From an uncultured Lachnospiraceae bacterium (lineage in GTDB: Bacteria > Bacillota > Clostridia > Lachnospirales > Lachnospiraceae), in assembly GCA_947175035.1 (NCBI GenBank), contig CAMWLG010000033.1, forward strand, positions 1 through 35,767: 35,767 nt of DNA. The letters are read 5' to 3'. Below, in pieces: positions 17,176-26,325 of the stretch. Within the stretch, counting starts at the first letter, position 1. Every line of letters starts with the position of its first letter. A program made the translations under genes and the position numbers. A model generated the notes under the pieces. The model was not told where the DNA came from, did not search any database, and saw nothing but the letters and a program-made list of their open reading frames with translations.

Positions 17176-18591
17176 ATGAAATGTCCAAATTGTGGGGCAG
17201 AGATGAAGGAGGGCCGTCTCTATTGCGAGAAGTGTGGAGAGGATATTCACATCGTTCCGGATTTTGAGCCAGAGTTGGAGCTGAATCTGGAACAGAGTCT
17301 TGGGAATATTCTAAAAGATGTGGCGCAGGATGGGGCGGCGAAGGAGAAAGCCGAATCACAAAAAGGCAAAAGGGACACAAGGTTTCGCACGTTCTTTGGC
17401 TGGATAGGTATTGGAGTGTTGGTGATATTTCTGATTGCGGGTGGCATCAGGATATTTCAACACTATTCCATTGATTACCAGATAGACCAAGCCAAAAAAG
17501 CTGTCGCCTTGGGGCAGTATGAGAAGGCGGTTGGGTATTATACCAGAGCCAGGGAGCTTGACCAATTTAATGTAGGTTTGAAGCTTGATCTGGCGGAGGT
17601 ATACTTTCTTCAGAATGATAAAGAACAATACGAATATTGGTTAAATGATATTGTGTCTGACCCGAAAACGGATGCAGAGCAATTGGGAAGCGCCTATGGC
17701 AAGCTGATTGCTATTTACCGTGCAAGGGAGGATTATCAGACCATCCACGATATGCTGATGAGATGTGACAACGAGGCGATTCGCTCCACTTATCAGAGCT
17801 ACATGGCAGAGGCACCGCAGTTTGGCGTGCCGGAGGGCAGCTACACGGAGGTGAAGGCACTAAAGCTCACAGTGACAGGAAATGGAATCATCTATTACAC
17901 TATGAATGGCAGTACGCCGGATGAGGCGTCGGAGCGTTATACGGCCCCTATTCTCTTGGAAAATGGATATTATAACGTGAAAGCAATTTTTGTGAATGCA
18001 TATGGTGTGACAAGTGAGATTGCTTCCGCGGAATATCATATCAGCGTGGAGCAGCTGGAGACTCCGGAGATTAACGTGGATGCGGGCAGCTACACGATAC
18101 CGGTGATGATCACGGTGATGAATGATGCCGGGAATATCTATTACACCACGGATGGCTCAACGCCGGATCTGACCTCGACACAGTATACGGAACCGATTCC
18201 CATGCCTCTCGGACACAGCACATTCAAGTTTGTCAGGATTGAGGCCGGACGCAGCAGCATAGTGGTGGAGAGAACATTTACATTGGAGATGGAGGCGGAA
18301 TTTTCTCCAGAACAGGCGGTGGATGCGGTGAGGGAGACCGCACTCCGCTCCGGCAAGATATTGGATGATGACGGACATTTTGATGACACGGCTGCATGTT
18401 ATCAATATCATTATCTGCACGTGATCAGATTGGACGAAACCCAGGATTATTATGTGGTTGCGGAGATTCTTGTGGATATAGAGGGAATCCCTGCCAGAAC
18501 AGGTAATTATTTTGCCATTGACGTACATACCGGTTTGTGTTATAAGCTTCAAATAGAAGGTGGTAATTATGGGGTGTTCGCAAACCCTTAA
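17176..18591 (+). CDS. Zinc-ribbon, single-pass membrane protein with TPR-like and two chitobiase-C-like domains
   Basis: The protein begins with a cytoplasmic zinc ribbon (C3-x2-C6 and C17-x2-C20), an acidic linker, and one membrane segment at about 74-94. The outside part has TPR-like helices (about 100-210, including QYEKAVGYYTRARELD). It then has two beta-sandwich repeats of the CHB_HEX_C_1 type at about 218-290 and 293-375, each with the hallmark YYTMNGSTPD or YYTTDGSTPD. A further alpha/beta domain ends the protein. This layout is common in uncharacterised Clostridia membrane proteins, and a role in sensing or binding cell-wall material is only a guess. It starts 15 bp after folD with GAGAGG upstream; nfnA follows 28 bp later. 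Confidence 0.82.
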   Translation: MKCPNCGAEMKEGRLYCEKCGEDIHIVPDFEPELELNLEQSLGNILKDVAQDGAAKEKAESQKGKRDTRFRTFFGWIGIGVLVIFLIAGGIRIFQHYSIDYQIDQAKKAVALGQYEKAVGYYTRARELDQFNVGLKLDLAEVYFLQNDKEQYEYWLNDIVSDPKTDAEQLGSAYGKLIAIYRAREDYQTIHDMLMRCDNEAIRSTYQSYMAEAPQFGVPEGSYTEVKALKLTVTGNGIIYYTMNGSTPDEASERYTAPILLENGYYNVKAIFVNAYGVTSEIASAEYHISVEQLETPEINVDAGSYTIPVMITVMNDAGNIYYTTDGSTPDLTSTQYTEPIPMPLGHSTFKFVRIEAGRSSIVVERTFTLEMEAEFSPEQAVDAVRETALRSGKILDDDGHFDDTAACYQYHYLHVIRLDETQDYYVVAEILVDIEGIPARTGNYFAIDVHTGLCYKLQIEGGNYGVFANP

Positions 18592-18619
18592 AAACAATAA
18601 TATATGAAGAGGTGAGTTT

Positions 18620-19495
18620 ATGTACAAGATTTTGAAGAAAAAGGAACTGGCCGCAAACATCTATCTGATGGATGTGGAGGCAAAACGTGTGGCAAAGTCC
18701 TGTCAACCGGGACAGTTTGTCATTGTGCGTATGGACGAGGAGGGAGAGAGGATTCCCTTGACAATCTGTGATTATGACCGGTCAGCAGGGACAGTTACGA
18801 TTGTGTTTCAGACGGTGGGTGCGGGCACCAAAATGATGGCGCAGTTGAACGAGGGGGATGCTTTTCATGATTTCGTGGGACCTCTTGGATGCGCTTCCGA
18901 GCTGGTGAATGAGGATAAGGAGAGCCTGAAGAGCAAGAAGATTCTTTTTGTGGCGGGCGGCGTTGGGGCGGCACCTGTGTATCCGCAGGTGAAGTGGCTT
19001 CATGAGAACGGCGTGGATGCGGATGTCATTGTGGGAAGCAAGACAAAGGATTTGTTGATTTTGGAGAAAGAGATGGAGGCTGTAGCCGGCAATCTCTATG
19101 TGACCACGGATGACGGTTCTTATGGCAGGAGTGGTATGGTGACTCAGACCATCAAGGATCTGGTGGCAGAGGGGAAGCAATATGATGTGTGTATTGCCAT
19201 CGGGCCGATGATCATGATGAAATTCGTATGTGTGCTCACCAAAGAATTGGGGCTTCCCACGATCGTGAGTCTGAATCCGATCATGGTGGATGGCACGGGT
19301 ATGTGTGGCGCATGTCGTGTCACCGTGGACGGAAAAGTGAAATTTGCCTGTGTTGACGGCCCTGAGTTTGATGGACACGCAGTCAATTTTGACGAGGCCA
19401 TGAGACGTCAACAGATGTATAAGACTCAGGAGGGCAGGGCGATGCTGGCATTGGAGGAAGGAGATTCCCACCACGGCGGCTGTGGAAACTGCTAA
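18620..19495 (+). CDS. nfnA: NADH-dependent reduced ferredoxin:NADP+ oxidoreductase, small subunit
   Basis: NfnAB couples NADH and reduced ferredoxin oxidation to reduction of two NADP+ by flavin-based electron bifurcation. This 291-residue subunit is FNR-like. R44 in RIPLTICDYD binds FAD, and GGVGAAPVYPQ (113-123) binds NAD. A [2Fe-2S] site is formed near D224, C229, C232 and C244 (DGTGMCGACR and FACVDGP), consistent with the Asp plus three Cys ligands known for the family. The tail adds a CGNC pair. It is followed 64 bp later by the large subunit. The same fold occurs in PyrK and in glutamate-synthase-associated proteins; pairing with the GltD-like gene next to it makes NfnA the best call. 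Confidence 0.93.
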   Translation: MYKILKKKELAANIYLMDVEAKRVAKSCQPGQFVIVRMDEEGERIPLTICDYDRSAGTVTIVFQTVGAGTKMMAQLNEGDAFHDFVGPLGCASELVNEDKESLKSKKILFVAGGVGAAPVYPQVKWLHENGVDADVIVGSKTKDLLILEKEMEAVAGNLYVTTDDGSYGRSGMVTQTIKDLVAEGKQYDVCIAIGPMIMMKFVCVLTKELGLPTIVSLNPIMVDGTGMCGACRVTVDGKVKFACVDGPEFDGHAVNFDEAMRRQQMYKTQEGRAMLALEEGDSHHGGCGNC

Positions 19496-19559
19496 ACAAC
19501 TTAAGGGCAATTCATACATATTGTGCATATAGAATATCCATGCAGAGAGGAGAAACAGA

Positions 19560-20945
19560 ATGGATGTGTTAAAGAAAGTTCCTGTGAGAGAACAGGATGC
19601 AAAGAAACGTGCGACAAACTTTGAGGAAGTGTGTCTTGGCTATAACAAAGAGGAAGCCATGGAAGAGGCAGCGAGATGCATCAACTGTAAAAATGCGCAG
19701 TGCATCAAAGGATGTCCTGTGGCGATCAATATTCCGGGCTTTATTGAGCAGGTGAAAAATGGGGACGTGGAGGCGGCTTACCAGGTGATCAGTGAGTCCA
19801 GCGCCCTGCCTGCGGTATGTGGACGTGTATGTCCTCAGGAGAGTCAATGCGAGGGAAAATGTATCAGAGGCATCAAGGGAGAACCGATTTCCATCGGTAA
19901 ATTGGAGCGTTTCGTGGCTGACTGGGCGAGAGAGAATGAGATCAAACCTGAGGGCGCCAAAGAGAAAAAAGGCAAGAAGGTGGCTGTGATCGGTTCCGGC
20001 CCTGCGGGATTGACCTGTGCCGGAGATTTGGCGAAGATGGGGTATGACGTGACAATCTTTGAGGCGTTACATGAGCCTGGCGGTGTGTTAGTGTATGGCA
20101 TTCCGGAGTTCCGTCTGCCTAAAGTGGATGTGGTTGCCAAGGAGATTGAGAATGTCAAATCCCTCGGTGTGAAGATTGAGACCAATGTGGTGATCGGTAA
20201 ATCCACCACCATTGATGAGCTGATGGATGAGGAAGGATTTGCTGCCGTGTTTATCGGTTCCGGAGCAGGTTTGCCGAAGTTCATGGGGATTCCCGGGGAG
20301 AATGCAAACGGAGTGTTCTCCGCTAACGAGTATTTGACCAGAAGCAATCTGATGAAGGCGTTTGATGAGAGTTCCAATACCCCCATCATGCGAGGCAAGA
20401 AGGTGGCTGTGGTAGGCGGCGGAAACGTGGCCATGGATGCCGCGAGAACCGCCTTGCGCTTGGGCGCGGAGGTACATATTGTGTACCGCAGAAGTGAGGA
20501 GGAGCTTCCCGCCAGAGTGGAGGAAGTGCATCATGCCAAAGAGGAGGGGATTATCTTCGATCTGCTCACCAATCCCACTGAGATACTCTCTGATGAGAAG
20601 GGCTGGGTAACCGGCATGAAGTGTATCAGGATGGAGCTGGGGGCACCAGATGAGTCCGGCAGAAGGAGACCTGTGGAGATTCCCGATTCAGAGTTTACCA
20701 TGGAGGTGGACACTGTGATCATGTCCTTGGGAACTTCTCCCAATCCGTTGATTTCCTCTACCACCCAGGGATTGGATACCAACAAGTGGAAATGTATCGT
20801 GGCGGACGAGGCAAATGGCAAGACCACGAAAGAGGGTGTATATGCCGGTGGCGATGCCGTGACAGGTGCGGCGACAGTTATTTTGGCCATGGGTGCAGGC
20901 AAGGCGGCGGCAAAGGGAATTGACGAGTATCTGAGCGGAAAATAA
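19560..20945 (+). CDS. nfnB: NADH-dependent reduced ferredoxin:NADP+ oxidoreductase, large subunit (GltD-like)
   Basis: The large subunit carries the bifurcating FAD and NADPH site. The N-terminus has two cysteine sets for [4Fe-4S] clusters (C40, C43, C48, C52 and C87, C91, C97, C101). The FAD-binding fold begins VAVIGSGPAGLTCAG (near 141) and the NADPH-binding fold VAVVGGGNVAMDAAR (near 280). The end contains GVYAGGDAVTGAATVILAMGAGK. Its 461 residues match NfnB. It is often annotated as glutamate synthase small subunit, but no GltB large subunit is present and NfnA lies upstream, so NfnB is preferred. AGAGAGGAG precedes the ATG. Confidence 0.93.
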   Translation: MDVLKKVPVREQDAKKRATNFEEVCLGYNKEEAMEEAARCINCKNAQCIKGCPVAINIPGFIEQVKNGDVEAAYQVISESSALPAVCGRVCPQESQCEGKCIRGIKGEPISIGKLERFVADWARENEIKPEGAKEKKGKKVAVIGSGPAGLTCAGDLAKMGYDVTIFEALHEPGGVLVYGIPEFRLPKVDVVAKEIENVKSLGVKIETNVVIGKSTTIDELMDEEGFAAVFIGSGAGLPKFMGIPGENANGVFSANEYLTRSNLMKAFDESSNTPIMRGKKVAVVGGGNVAMDAARTALRLGAEVHIVYRRSEEELPARVEEVHHAKEEGIIFDLLTNPTEILSDEKGWVTGMKCIRMELGAPDESGRRRPVEIPDSEFTMEVDTVIMSLGTSPNPLISSTTQGLDTNKWKCIVADEANGKTTKEGVYAGGDAVTGAATVILAMGAGKAAAKGIDEYLSGK

Positions 20946-20986
20946 TTTTGCCAAATACGCATGTCTATCATAACGGAGGAAAAAAT

Positions 20987-21583
20987 ATGCCCTGGTGTCC
21001 AAAGTGCAATAAAGAGTACCATGAGGGAATGGAGAGATGTGTGGATTGCGGTTGTGCGCTGGTGAATGAAGAACCGGACGAGACGGTTCCTGACGTCTAT
21101 GTGGACAGTAAGGCGAGAGAGCGCGAGAACCGTTCTTCGGCATGGGCCTTCCTTGTGGCGGGAGGGATCGGGCTGATAGGGGTAACGCTTGGTGTTACGG
21201 GTGTCCTGCCTCTTAGGCTGGGTAACCCCTACCTGTTCTATGGTGTCATGTCTGTGGTATTTTTGTGGTTTGTCATCATGGGCATTATATCCATGAAAAG
21301 CGCCAGATTTTTTGCGAAGAAGGCGGCGTCCGAGGATTCCCTGAAGGAGACGGTTTTAAAATGGTGCAGGGAGAATCTGAGAGCGGAAGAGATTGATGCC
21401 GCTGCGATTGACGAGGGGACGGAGTTTCCTGACGGGGTGATTTATTTTAGAAGAGTGGATGTGTTGAAGGAGCGGATCAATCGTCAGTTCATGAATCTGG
21501 ATCAGAACATGGTGGATCATTTTATCGGCGAGCAGGTGTATGATATGGTGTTTGAGGCACCACAGGAAAGAGAGAGCCCATGA
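20987..21583 (+). CDS. Zinc-ribbon protein with two membrane segments, unknown function
   Basis: The product (198 residues) starts with a zinc ribbon, C4-x2-C7 and C18-x2-C21, followed by an acidic linker and two hydrophobic segments at about 48-72 and 80-103. A soluble C-terminal region of about 95 residues follows. No named family is recognised; the layout suggests a membrane-tethered cytoplasmic protein with both ends inside. A TTG at 20948 opens the same frame, but ATG 20987 has GGAGG seven bases upstream and gives MPWCPKCNKEYHEG, so it is the start. The stop overlaps rlmH as ATGA, suggesting coupled translation. Confidence 0.8.
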   Translation: MPWCPKCNKEYHEGMERCVDCGCALVNEEPDETVPDVYVDSKARERENRSSAWAFLVAGGIGLIGVTLGVTGVLPLRLGNPYLFYGVMSVVFLWFVIMGIISMKSARFFAKKAASEDSLKETVLKWCRENLRAEEIDAAAIDEGTEFPDGVIYFRRVDVLKERINRQFMNLDQNMVDHFIGEQVYDMVFEAPQERESP

Positions 21584-22059
21584 GGATTACCATTGTCTGT
21601 GTAGGTAAAATTAAAGAAAAGTTCTACCGTGACGCACTGGCGGAGTATACCAAGCGGTTGGGCAGATATTGTAAGTTGGAGATTGTCGAGGTGGCTGATG
21701 AACAGACGCCGGACAAGTCGGCACCAGCCTTGGAGGAGCAGATCAAACAGAGAGAGGCAGAGCGGATTCTCGGCAGACTTAAGGAGGATATGTATGTCTG
21801 CACTCTGGAAATTGATGGGAAAAAGCTGACCTCCGAGCAGTTCTCGTCGTGGTTGGGACAAAGCGCGTTGAGTGGCAAAAGCCATATTGCTTTTGTGATA
21901 GGTGGTTCACTGGGACTGCACGAATCTGTGATTCGGCAGTCCCAGTATCATCTAAGCTTCTCAGATATGACTTTTCCCCATCAATTGATGAGGGTTATTT
22001 TGTGCGAACAGGTTTATCGGGCTTTTCGTATTATGAACGGGGAGCCATACCATAAGTGA
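21580..22059 (+). CDS. rlmH: 23S rRNA (pseudouridine1915-N3)-methyltransferase RlmH
   Basis: RlmH is a small SPOUT methyltransferase that methylates pseudouridine 1915 in helix 69 of 23S rRNA on assembled 70S ribosomes, using SAM. The protein is 159 residues, the usual length. It shows the N-terminal ITIVCVGKIKEKFYRDALAEY, the SAM-knot glycine motif FVIGGSLGLHESV, and the C-terminal FPHQLMRVILCEQVYRAFRIMNGEPYHK. The ATG overlaps the stop of the zinc-ribbon gene by 4 bp. A weak CTGC/GCAG hairpin follows in the 52-bp gap, without features of a terminator. Confidence 0.97.
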   Translation: MRITIVCVGKIKEKFYRDALAEYTKRLGRYCKLEIVEVADEQTPDKSAPALEEQIKQREAERILGRLKEDMYVCTLEIDGKKLTSEQFSSWLGQSALSGKSHIAFVIGGSLGLHESVIRQSQYHLSFSDMTFPHQLMRVILCEQVYRAFRIMNGEPYHK

Positions 22060-22111
22060 GGACGAATAACATGAATCTGCTTTTTTATGCAGCCGAAATA
22101 TAAGCTGATAC

Positions 22112-23986
22112 ATGCGCACTGATGCGCGGATGGGGGCAAGCGTGAAAAGAAAGGGAACTGCGAAGAGGAAAATAGGCGCAAGGATTGTGTTGGCTGGGTT
22201 CGTTTTACTCTGTTTTTGTGTGTATAGGCAGGCTCTTGCATTGAAAAATGGCCCAGGAAATTTCCTGAAAGAAACGGATGTGCAGGAAGTTGTGCGAAAT
22301 GACGGACAAATGAAGCAGGCGGATATTGCGGCACAGTGCGAGGTATGGGAAATCCGGCCTATTGAGACGGGGGTGAAACCGGAGATTATCTTTCAGGAGA
22401 CAGAGAGTGCGCTTATGGTGCGGATTAAAGAGTATATAGAAGAAAATGCATGCTTTTTGGCGTGGATGCAGCAGAACGACAAGCCGATATGGGGCGATGA
22501 GGGGAAAGAGGCACATTATGCTGTGAGGGGAGCGATTGCTTTAGATGCAAATGGAGCAGAGCAGATATGGGCGATTGATTTTTGGGAAGCGAGCCAGAAG
22601 GAAACAGTGACTTTTCGGATCTCAAAGATGGAAGAAAGTTCTCTTTTATTGGAAGTCTTTGATGGAGGGAGAGATGGGAGGATGCTGTTATCCTGTAAAC
22701 TTATTATTATACAAGAGGTAGGAGTAAGCGAGATTACGCCTGTTTACTGGGAAACCATAGATTGTAATGGGGTGACCGTAAGGGAAAGTGAGAATCTGGC
22801 ATGGAATGAGATGTGGGAGCGGGTTTTGCAGGAACAGCGACAGAGGAGCATCGCTTCATGGCAGGGAGAAAAAGATTTTCCGGATGTGGTTTTTAATCTG
22901 ATGCGGGAGGAGGCATGGACAGGCTTAGCTGGAGAGCCAAACATGCTTTTGGAGAGCTATAGGGTGGATTTGACAGAAGATACGGAGCGTTTTATGCAGA
23001 TGGTCTTGGAGATGGGGGAAGAAAACATATTTGGATATCCTGGGAGGAAGGCGCAGGAATGCAAGTGGGCTTACCGCTGGTATGGGGAGGATAGAGGCGA
23101 AAATTTTCTCACTTGTATCAATTATAACTATGCAAAGGACAGTATCCAATGGTGGAAGGTGACGGAAGGAAGGCTGGAAGAATATGATTATGTCACGGAA
23201 TGTATCAATCCGTCACAAATAATTAACTGTGAAGGGCGGGTTTATTGTATCACCGAAGCCGTTCCTTATTATAGGGGCGGGGAAGTATATGCGAGTATCT
23301 TGGAAATTGGCAACGAAGAAAGCTGGCGGGAGGCAGTTTTCTCCATCTCGACGGATAGAGATTCTGTTGAAAAACAGGATTTTACCTGTTTTGCGCTGTA
23401 TGAAGAGGAAGGGCTTTCTTTAGGGATAAAGGATTATGTGCAGAAAAGATATGAAGAAATGGCAAGAACATGTGTGAGCGGCAGTTGGAACAGGCTCTTA
23501 TCCGGCACGGAGGAAGGACAAGGGCTCACGGCAGAGGCAAGAAGGATACTTAACAGTCTTTCCGACGGCAACGGGAACTTATATGCAAATCATCATTATT
23601 TTGCCGCAGATGTTGACAATGATGGAATGGTGGAATATGGAGCTGCCGACGACGGGAGCTGTCTGGATGTTACATTTTATGAATTGGAGAAGGGGACATT
23701 TCATAGCATACCGCTTCAGAAGATGCTTCCCGAACAAAATGACGCCACCGGCTTGCTTGCGAAAGCATCGATTCTGCGGCAGCTTTGGTGTGAAAAGCTG
23801 GAGGATACGACCTATCTTTTTACCGTGGAAGAGGTGGAGTATTCGCCGGATTTACTTTTGCGCATCAGGGTGTTGAAAGGAAACTATATAGAGGATAAGG
23901 CGGTTTATCTGCTTAAGGTAAGTATGGCGGAAGGCTATAGGGAGTGGGATTTAGAGATCACGCCTTCCGCAGAGGCCGTGGGATAG
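22112..23986 (+). CDS. Large exported or membrane-anchored protein of unknown function
   Basis: I do not recognise a family. After a basic N-terminus (KRKGTAKRKIGAR) a single hydrophobic segment at about residues 25-43 (IVLAGFVLLCFCVY) acts as signal peptide or anchor, leaving about 580 residues outside. This part is Trp- and Glu-rich and mainly beta-like. Near residue 505 it has DVDNDGMVEYGAADDG, a calcium-binding-like Asp/Asn loop as in FG-GAP or EF-hand-type repeats. The start is uncertain: ATG 22112, ATG 22130 and GTG 22142 (just after GGGGG) are in frame, and none has a clear SD. It lies directly upstream of a two-component system, so a sensory link is possible but unproven. Confidence 0.72.
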   Translation: MRTDARMGASVKRKGTAKRKIGARIVLAGFVLLCFCVYRQALALKNGPGNFLKETDVQEVVRNDGQMKQADIAAQCEVWEIRPIETGVKPEIIFQETESALMVRIKEYIEENACFLAWMQQNDKPIWGDEGKEAHYAVRGAIALDANGAEQIWAIDFWEASQKETVTFRISKMEESSLLLEVFDGGRDGRMLLSCKLIIIQEVGVSEITPVYWETIDCNGVTVRESENLAWNEMWERVLQEQRQRSIASWQGEKDFPDVVFNLMREEAWTGLAGEPNMLLESYRVDLTEDTERFMQMVLEMGEENIFGYPGRKAQECKWAYRWYGEDRGENFLTCINYNYAKDSIQWWKVTEGRLEEYDYVTECINPSQIINCEGRVYCITEAVPYYRGGEVYASILEIGNEESWREAVFSISTDRDSVEKQDFTCFALYEEEGLSLGIKDYVQKRYEEMARTCVSGSWNRLLSGTEEGQGLTAEARRILNSLSDGNGNLYANHHYFAADVDNDGMVEYGAADDGSCLDVTFYELEKGTFHSIPLQKMLPEQNDATGLLAKASILRQLWCEKLEDTTYLFTVEEVEYSPDLLLRIRVLKGNYIEDKAVYLLKVSMAEGYREWDLEITPSAEAVG

Positions 23987-24031
23987 ATACTGTTATGGAG
24001 TTTGGAATGTGTGATAGGCGGTGAATGGAAT

Positions 24032-24703
24032 ATGTATAAGGTTTTGGTTGTGGATGACGAGAAGGATGTGGTGAGTCTGTTGAAGGATTATTTTGAGTTG
24101 AGCGGGTATGAGGTCTGCGTGGCGTACAATGGGCAGGAAGCTATGGACAAGCTCTCTTTCTATCCGGATATCATTTTGTTGGATGTGAATATGCCGGGGA
24201 TGGACGGGGTGGCGCTTTGTTCCACGATACGGGATTATGTACCCTGCCCCATTCTTTTTCTCACTGCAAAAATCGAGGACAGTGATAAGATCAGGGGCTT
24301 TGCCGCAGGCGGGGATGATTATATTTTAAAGCCCTTTTCTATTGAGGAGCTGGGAGCCAGGGTGGCGGCGCATATCCGCAGGGAACACAGGAATGTGGCG
24401 GCGGAAAACGTGCGGCTTTGGGGGAGACTGGCCATAGATTATGCGGCAAAGACTGTCAAGGTGCAGGGGGCTTTGATTGCTTTTGCAAAGAAGGAGTTTG
24501 AGATTATTGAGCTTTTGTCGCTGAATCCCGGGCAGGTCTTTGACAGGGAACGGATTTACGAGCGGATTTGGGGATATGATGCGGAAGGGGATGCGGACGT
24601 GGTGACAGAACATGTGAGAAGAGCGCGGGCGAAGCTTCGGGAGTATGGCGAGGATTATCATTTGGAGACAGTCTGGGGGATGGGTTATAAATGGGTAAAA
24701 TAA
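24032..24703 (+). CDS. OmpR/PhoB-family response regulator
   Basis: A receiver domain (about residues 1-115) with phosphoacceptor Asp in ILLDVNMPGMDG, the acidic pair in VVDDEKD, and Lys in ILKPFSIEELGAR is joined to a winged-helix DNA-binding domain (about 128-223) with REVIYERIWGYDAE-like features (RERIYERIWGYDAE) and VRRARAKLREYGED. The frame extends back to a TTG at 24002, but ATG 24032 gives MYKVLVVDDEKD and follows an AGGCGGTG element, so it is chosen. It overlaps the kinase gene by 13 bp. The regulated genes are unknown; the ABC transporter at 27143-29927 is the best nearby candidate. Confidence 0.93.
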   Translation: MYKVLVVDDEKDVVSLLKDYFELSGYEVCVAYNGQEAMDKLSFYPDIILLDVNMPGMDGVALCSTIRDYVPCPILFLTAKIEDSDKIRGFAAGGDDYILKPFSIEELGARVAAHIRREHRNVAAENVRLWGRLAIDYAAKTVKVQGALIAFAKKEFEIIELLSLNPGQVFDRERIYERIWGYDAEGDADVVTEHVRRARAKLREYGEDYHLETVWGMGYKWVK

Positions 24704-25905
24704 AAGGTACTGGGATGCGTTCCATCAAATGGAGTTTTTTTATTTATTTTCCCATTTGTCTTGTGTTGGCTTTCGGGGGGGCATATGGGATCGGAGCTGG
24801 AACGAACAATCTGCAGGATTGGTACAGTGCCTGCTATTCAATACCGCAAGTCACTCCGGATGGGGAGCGCTATCATATTTATTATGACGATGAGGGTGTT
24901 CTTCACTATGAATTCGCCGAGAAGGGACAATTTTACTCTACGAACATATGGCATGAGATTGTGTTTTGGTTTATCAGTAATGCGCAGGTCGTGTTGATAC
25001 CATTGTGGGTGTTTGGCTGTATTGCTTTGATGGCGGTTCTGTTCTATCGGAGGGAGCTGGAGCGGCCAATCAATGCCTTGATGGATGCCTCGGAGAAAAT
25101 ATCGGACAACTGCCTTGATTTTCAACTGGAGAGCAGCAGGAGGGATGAGCTTGGGCAGCTGATGAAAAGCTTTGAGACCATGCGGCAGGCATTGTATCAA
25201 AATAATCAAAAGACATGGCGGATGCTGGAGGAGCGCAGGCGTTTGAATGCCGCTTTCGCCCATGATATGCGTACTCCGATCACTGTTTTGAAGGGGTATG
25301 TGGATCTGTTGAACAGATATATTCCGGACGGGAAGGTCTCACGGGAAAAGCTTCTGGAAATATTACAAATGATGGGCGGTCAGATCGACAGGCTGGAAAG
25401 TTATACCGCCAGAATGAACAGGATGCAGCGGGTGGAGGATATCAGTCCGAACCAAAGGAAAGTCACTTGGGAGGAGCTATGCGGAAAATGCAGGGAAAGC
25501 TGTGCACTCTTGGCGGGGACGCTGCAGATGGACATGGTCTGTGATGGTGAGGAGGATTCCCTGTGGGTGGACGAAGAACTGGTGTTGGAGGTGTTTGAGA
25601 ATCTTTTGTCCAATGCCATCAGATATGCCCGTAAGAGGCTCCAAGTTGGCATTAGGGTAAAGCGAGACAGATTAGAGATATCCGTGGAGGATGACGGCGG
25701 GGGATTTTCACAGGAGGCTTTGCAGCGGGCGGGCAGGGAACCGGGAGCGATGGACAGGGCGGAAAATGGAAAGGCTTGGGGAGAGCATTTTGGCCTGGGG
25801 TTGTATATATGCAGAATTGTGTGCGAAAAATGCGGCGGAGATTTGATTGTGGAGAACGGTGATGAGGGAGGAAGGGTGACTGCGAGCTTTGGACTTAACT
25901 CATAG
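24691..25905 (+). CDS. Sensor histidine kinase
   Basis: The protein has two membrane segments (about 15-36 and 97-119) enclosing an outside loop of about 60 residues, then HAMP (about 120-170) and HisKA with phospho-acceptor H191 in AAFAHDMRTPITVLKGY. The HATPase domain has N box NLLSNAIRYA, G1 DDGGGF and G2 GLGLYICRIV. The 404-residue length is normal. It overlaps the response regulator by 13 bp, so the two form a cognate pair. ATG 24715 (MRSIKWSFF), after AAAGG seven bases upstream, is an equally good start and would remove 8 residues. The small sensing loop suggests detection of a membrane or ion signal or a partner protein rather than a bulky ligand. Confidence 0.93.
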   Translation: MGKIKGTGMRSIKWSFFIYFPICLVLAFGGAYGIGAGTNNLQDWYSACYSIPQVTPDGERYHIYYDDEGVLHYEFAEKGQFYSTNIWHEIVFWFISNAQVVLIPLWVFGCIALMAVLFYRRELERPINALMDASEKISDNCLDFQLESSRRDELGQLMKSFETMRQALYQNNQKTWRMLEERRRLNAAFAHDMRTPITVLKGYVDLLNRYIPDGKVSREKLLEILQMMGGQIDRLESYTARMNRMQRVEDISPNQRKVTWEELCGKCRESCALLAGTLQMDMVCDGEEDSLWVDEELVLEVFENLLSNAIRYARKRLQVGIRVKRDRLEISVEDDGGGFSQEALQRAGREPGAMDRAENGKAWGEHFGLGLYICRIVCEKCGGDLIVENGDEGGRVTASFGLNS

Positions 25906-25937
25906 GAAGGTGTAAGAAATGTTTTCTGCAAATGGCG

Positions 25938-25966
25938 TTGAGTGACCACAAAGTATATGATACAAT
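25938..25966 (+). promoter_or_regulatory. Possible sigma-A promoter for the small membrane-protein island
   Basis: TTGAGT (25938-25943), a 17-base spacer and TACAAT (25961-25966) lie 38 bp before the first small membrane-protein gene. The -10 has one mismatch and the -35 two. It would give the island its own transcription, separate from the kinase gene. Confidence 0.5.
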
Positions 25967-26003
25967 CTGTTTTAAGGAGATTGGGTTGATAGGGGGTTAA
26001 GAA

Positions 26004-26225
26004 ATGGCAATAGCTCTAATTGTTCTATGGATTGTTTGGTCTATTCCAGCAGTAATATATATATGTGGGAAGCGTAGTGATTGGTATATATGGATTTTTC
26101 CACCAGCAGCTATGACAGTGCTGGCTTTATGCATTTCTATTTTATCTAGAGCACTGGCTATTATTACGATAATAGGAATACATGTATATTTACTTGTTTC
26201 ATGTTATATCGCAAGAAAAAAATAA
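26004..26225 (+). CDS. Small membrane protein, copy 1 of a duplicated pair
   Basis: This 73-residue protein is almost entirely hydrophobic. It has one segment at residues 2-21 (IALIVLWIVW...IYI), a short charged turn (GKRSDW), and one or two further segments up to residue 70. It is about 68% identical by eye (50 of 73) to the protein at 26628-26852. GATAGGGGG sits about ten bases upstream as a weak ribosome binding site. Base composition is visibly richer in A+T than the surrounding genes. No family is recognised. Sizes and pairing resemble immunity, holin-like or regulatory small membrane proteins, but no assignment is justified. Confidence 0.65.
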   Translation: MAIALIVLWIVWSIPAVIYICGKRSDWYIWIFPPAAMTVLALCISILSRALAIITIIGIHVYLLVSCYIARKK

Positions 26226-26325
26226 GATGCCTGGTGATATTGGCTGTAGTATTCAAACCGTGATGCATATGAAAGGGTAAAATGGACATTAATTGGTATC
26301 TTACTATGCATGGAGGGATTAGAGA

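Noticed and set aside
19560..20945. Annotation as glutamate synthase small subunit (gltD)
   Set aside because: No large subunit is present and the upstream gene is NfnA-like, so the bifurcating transhydrogenase large subunit fits better.
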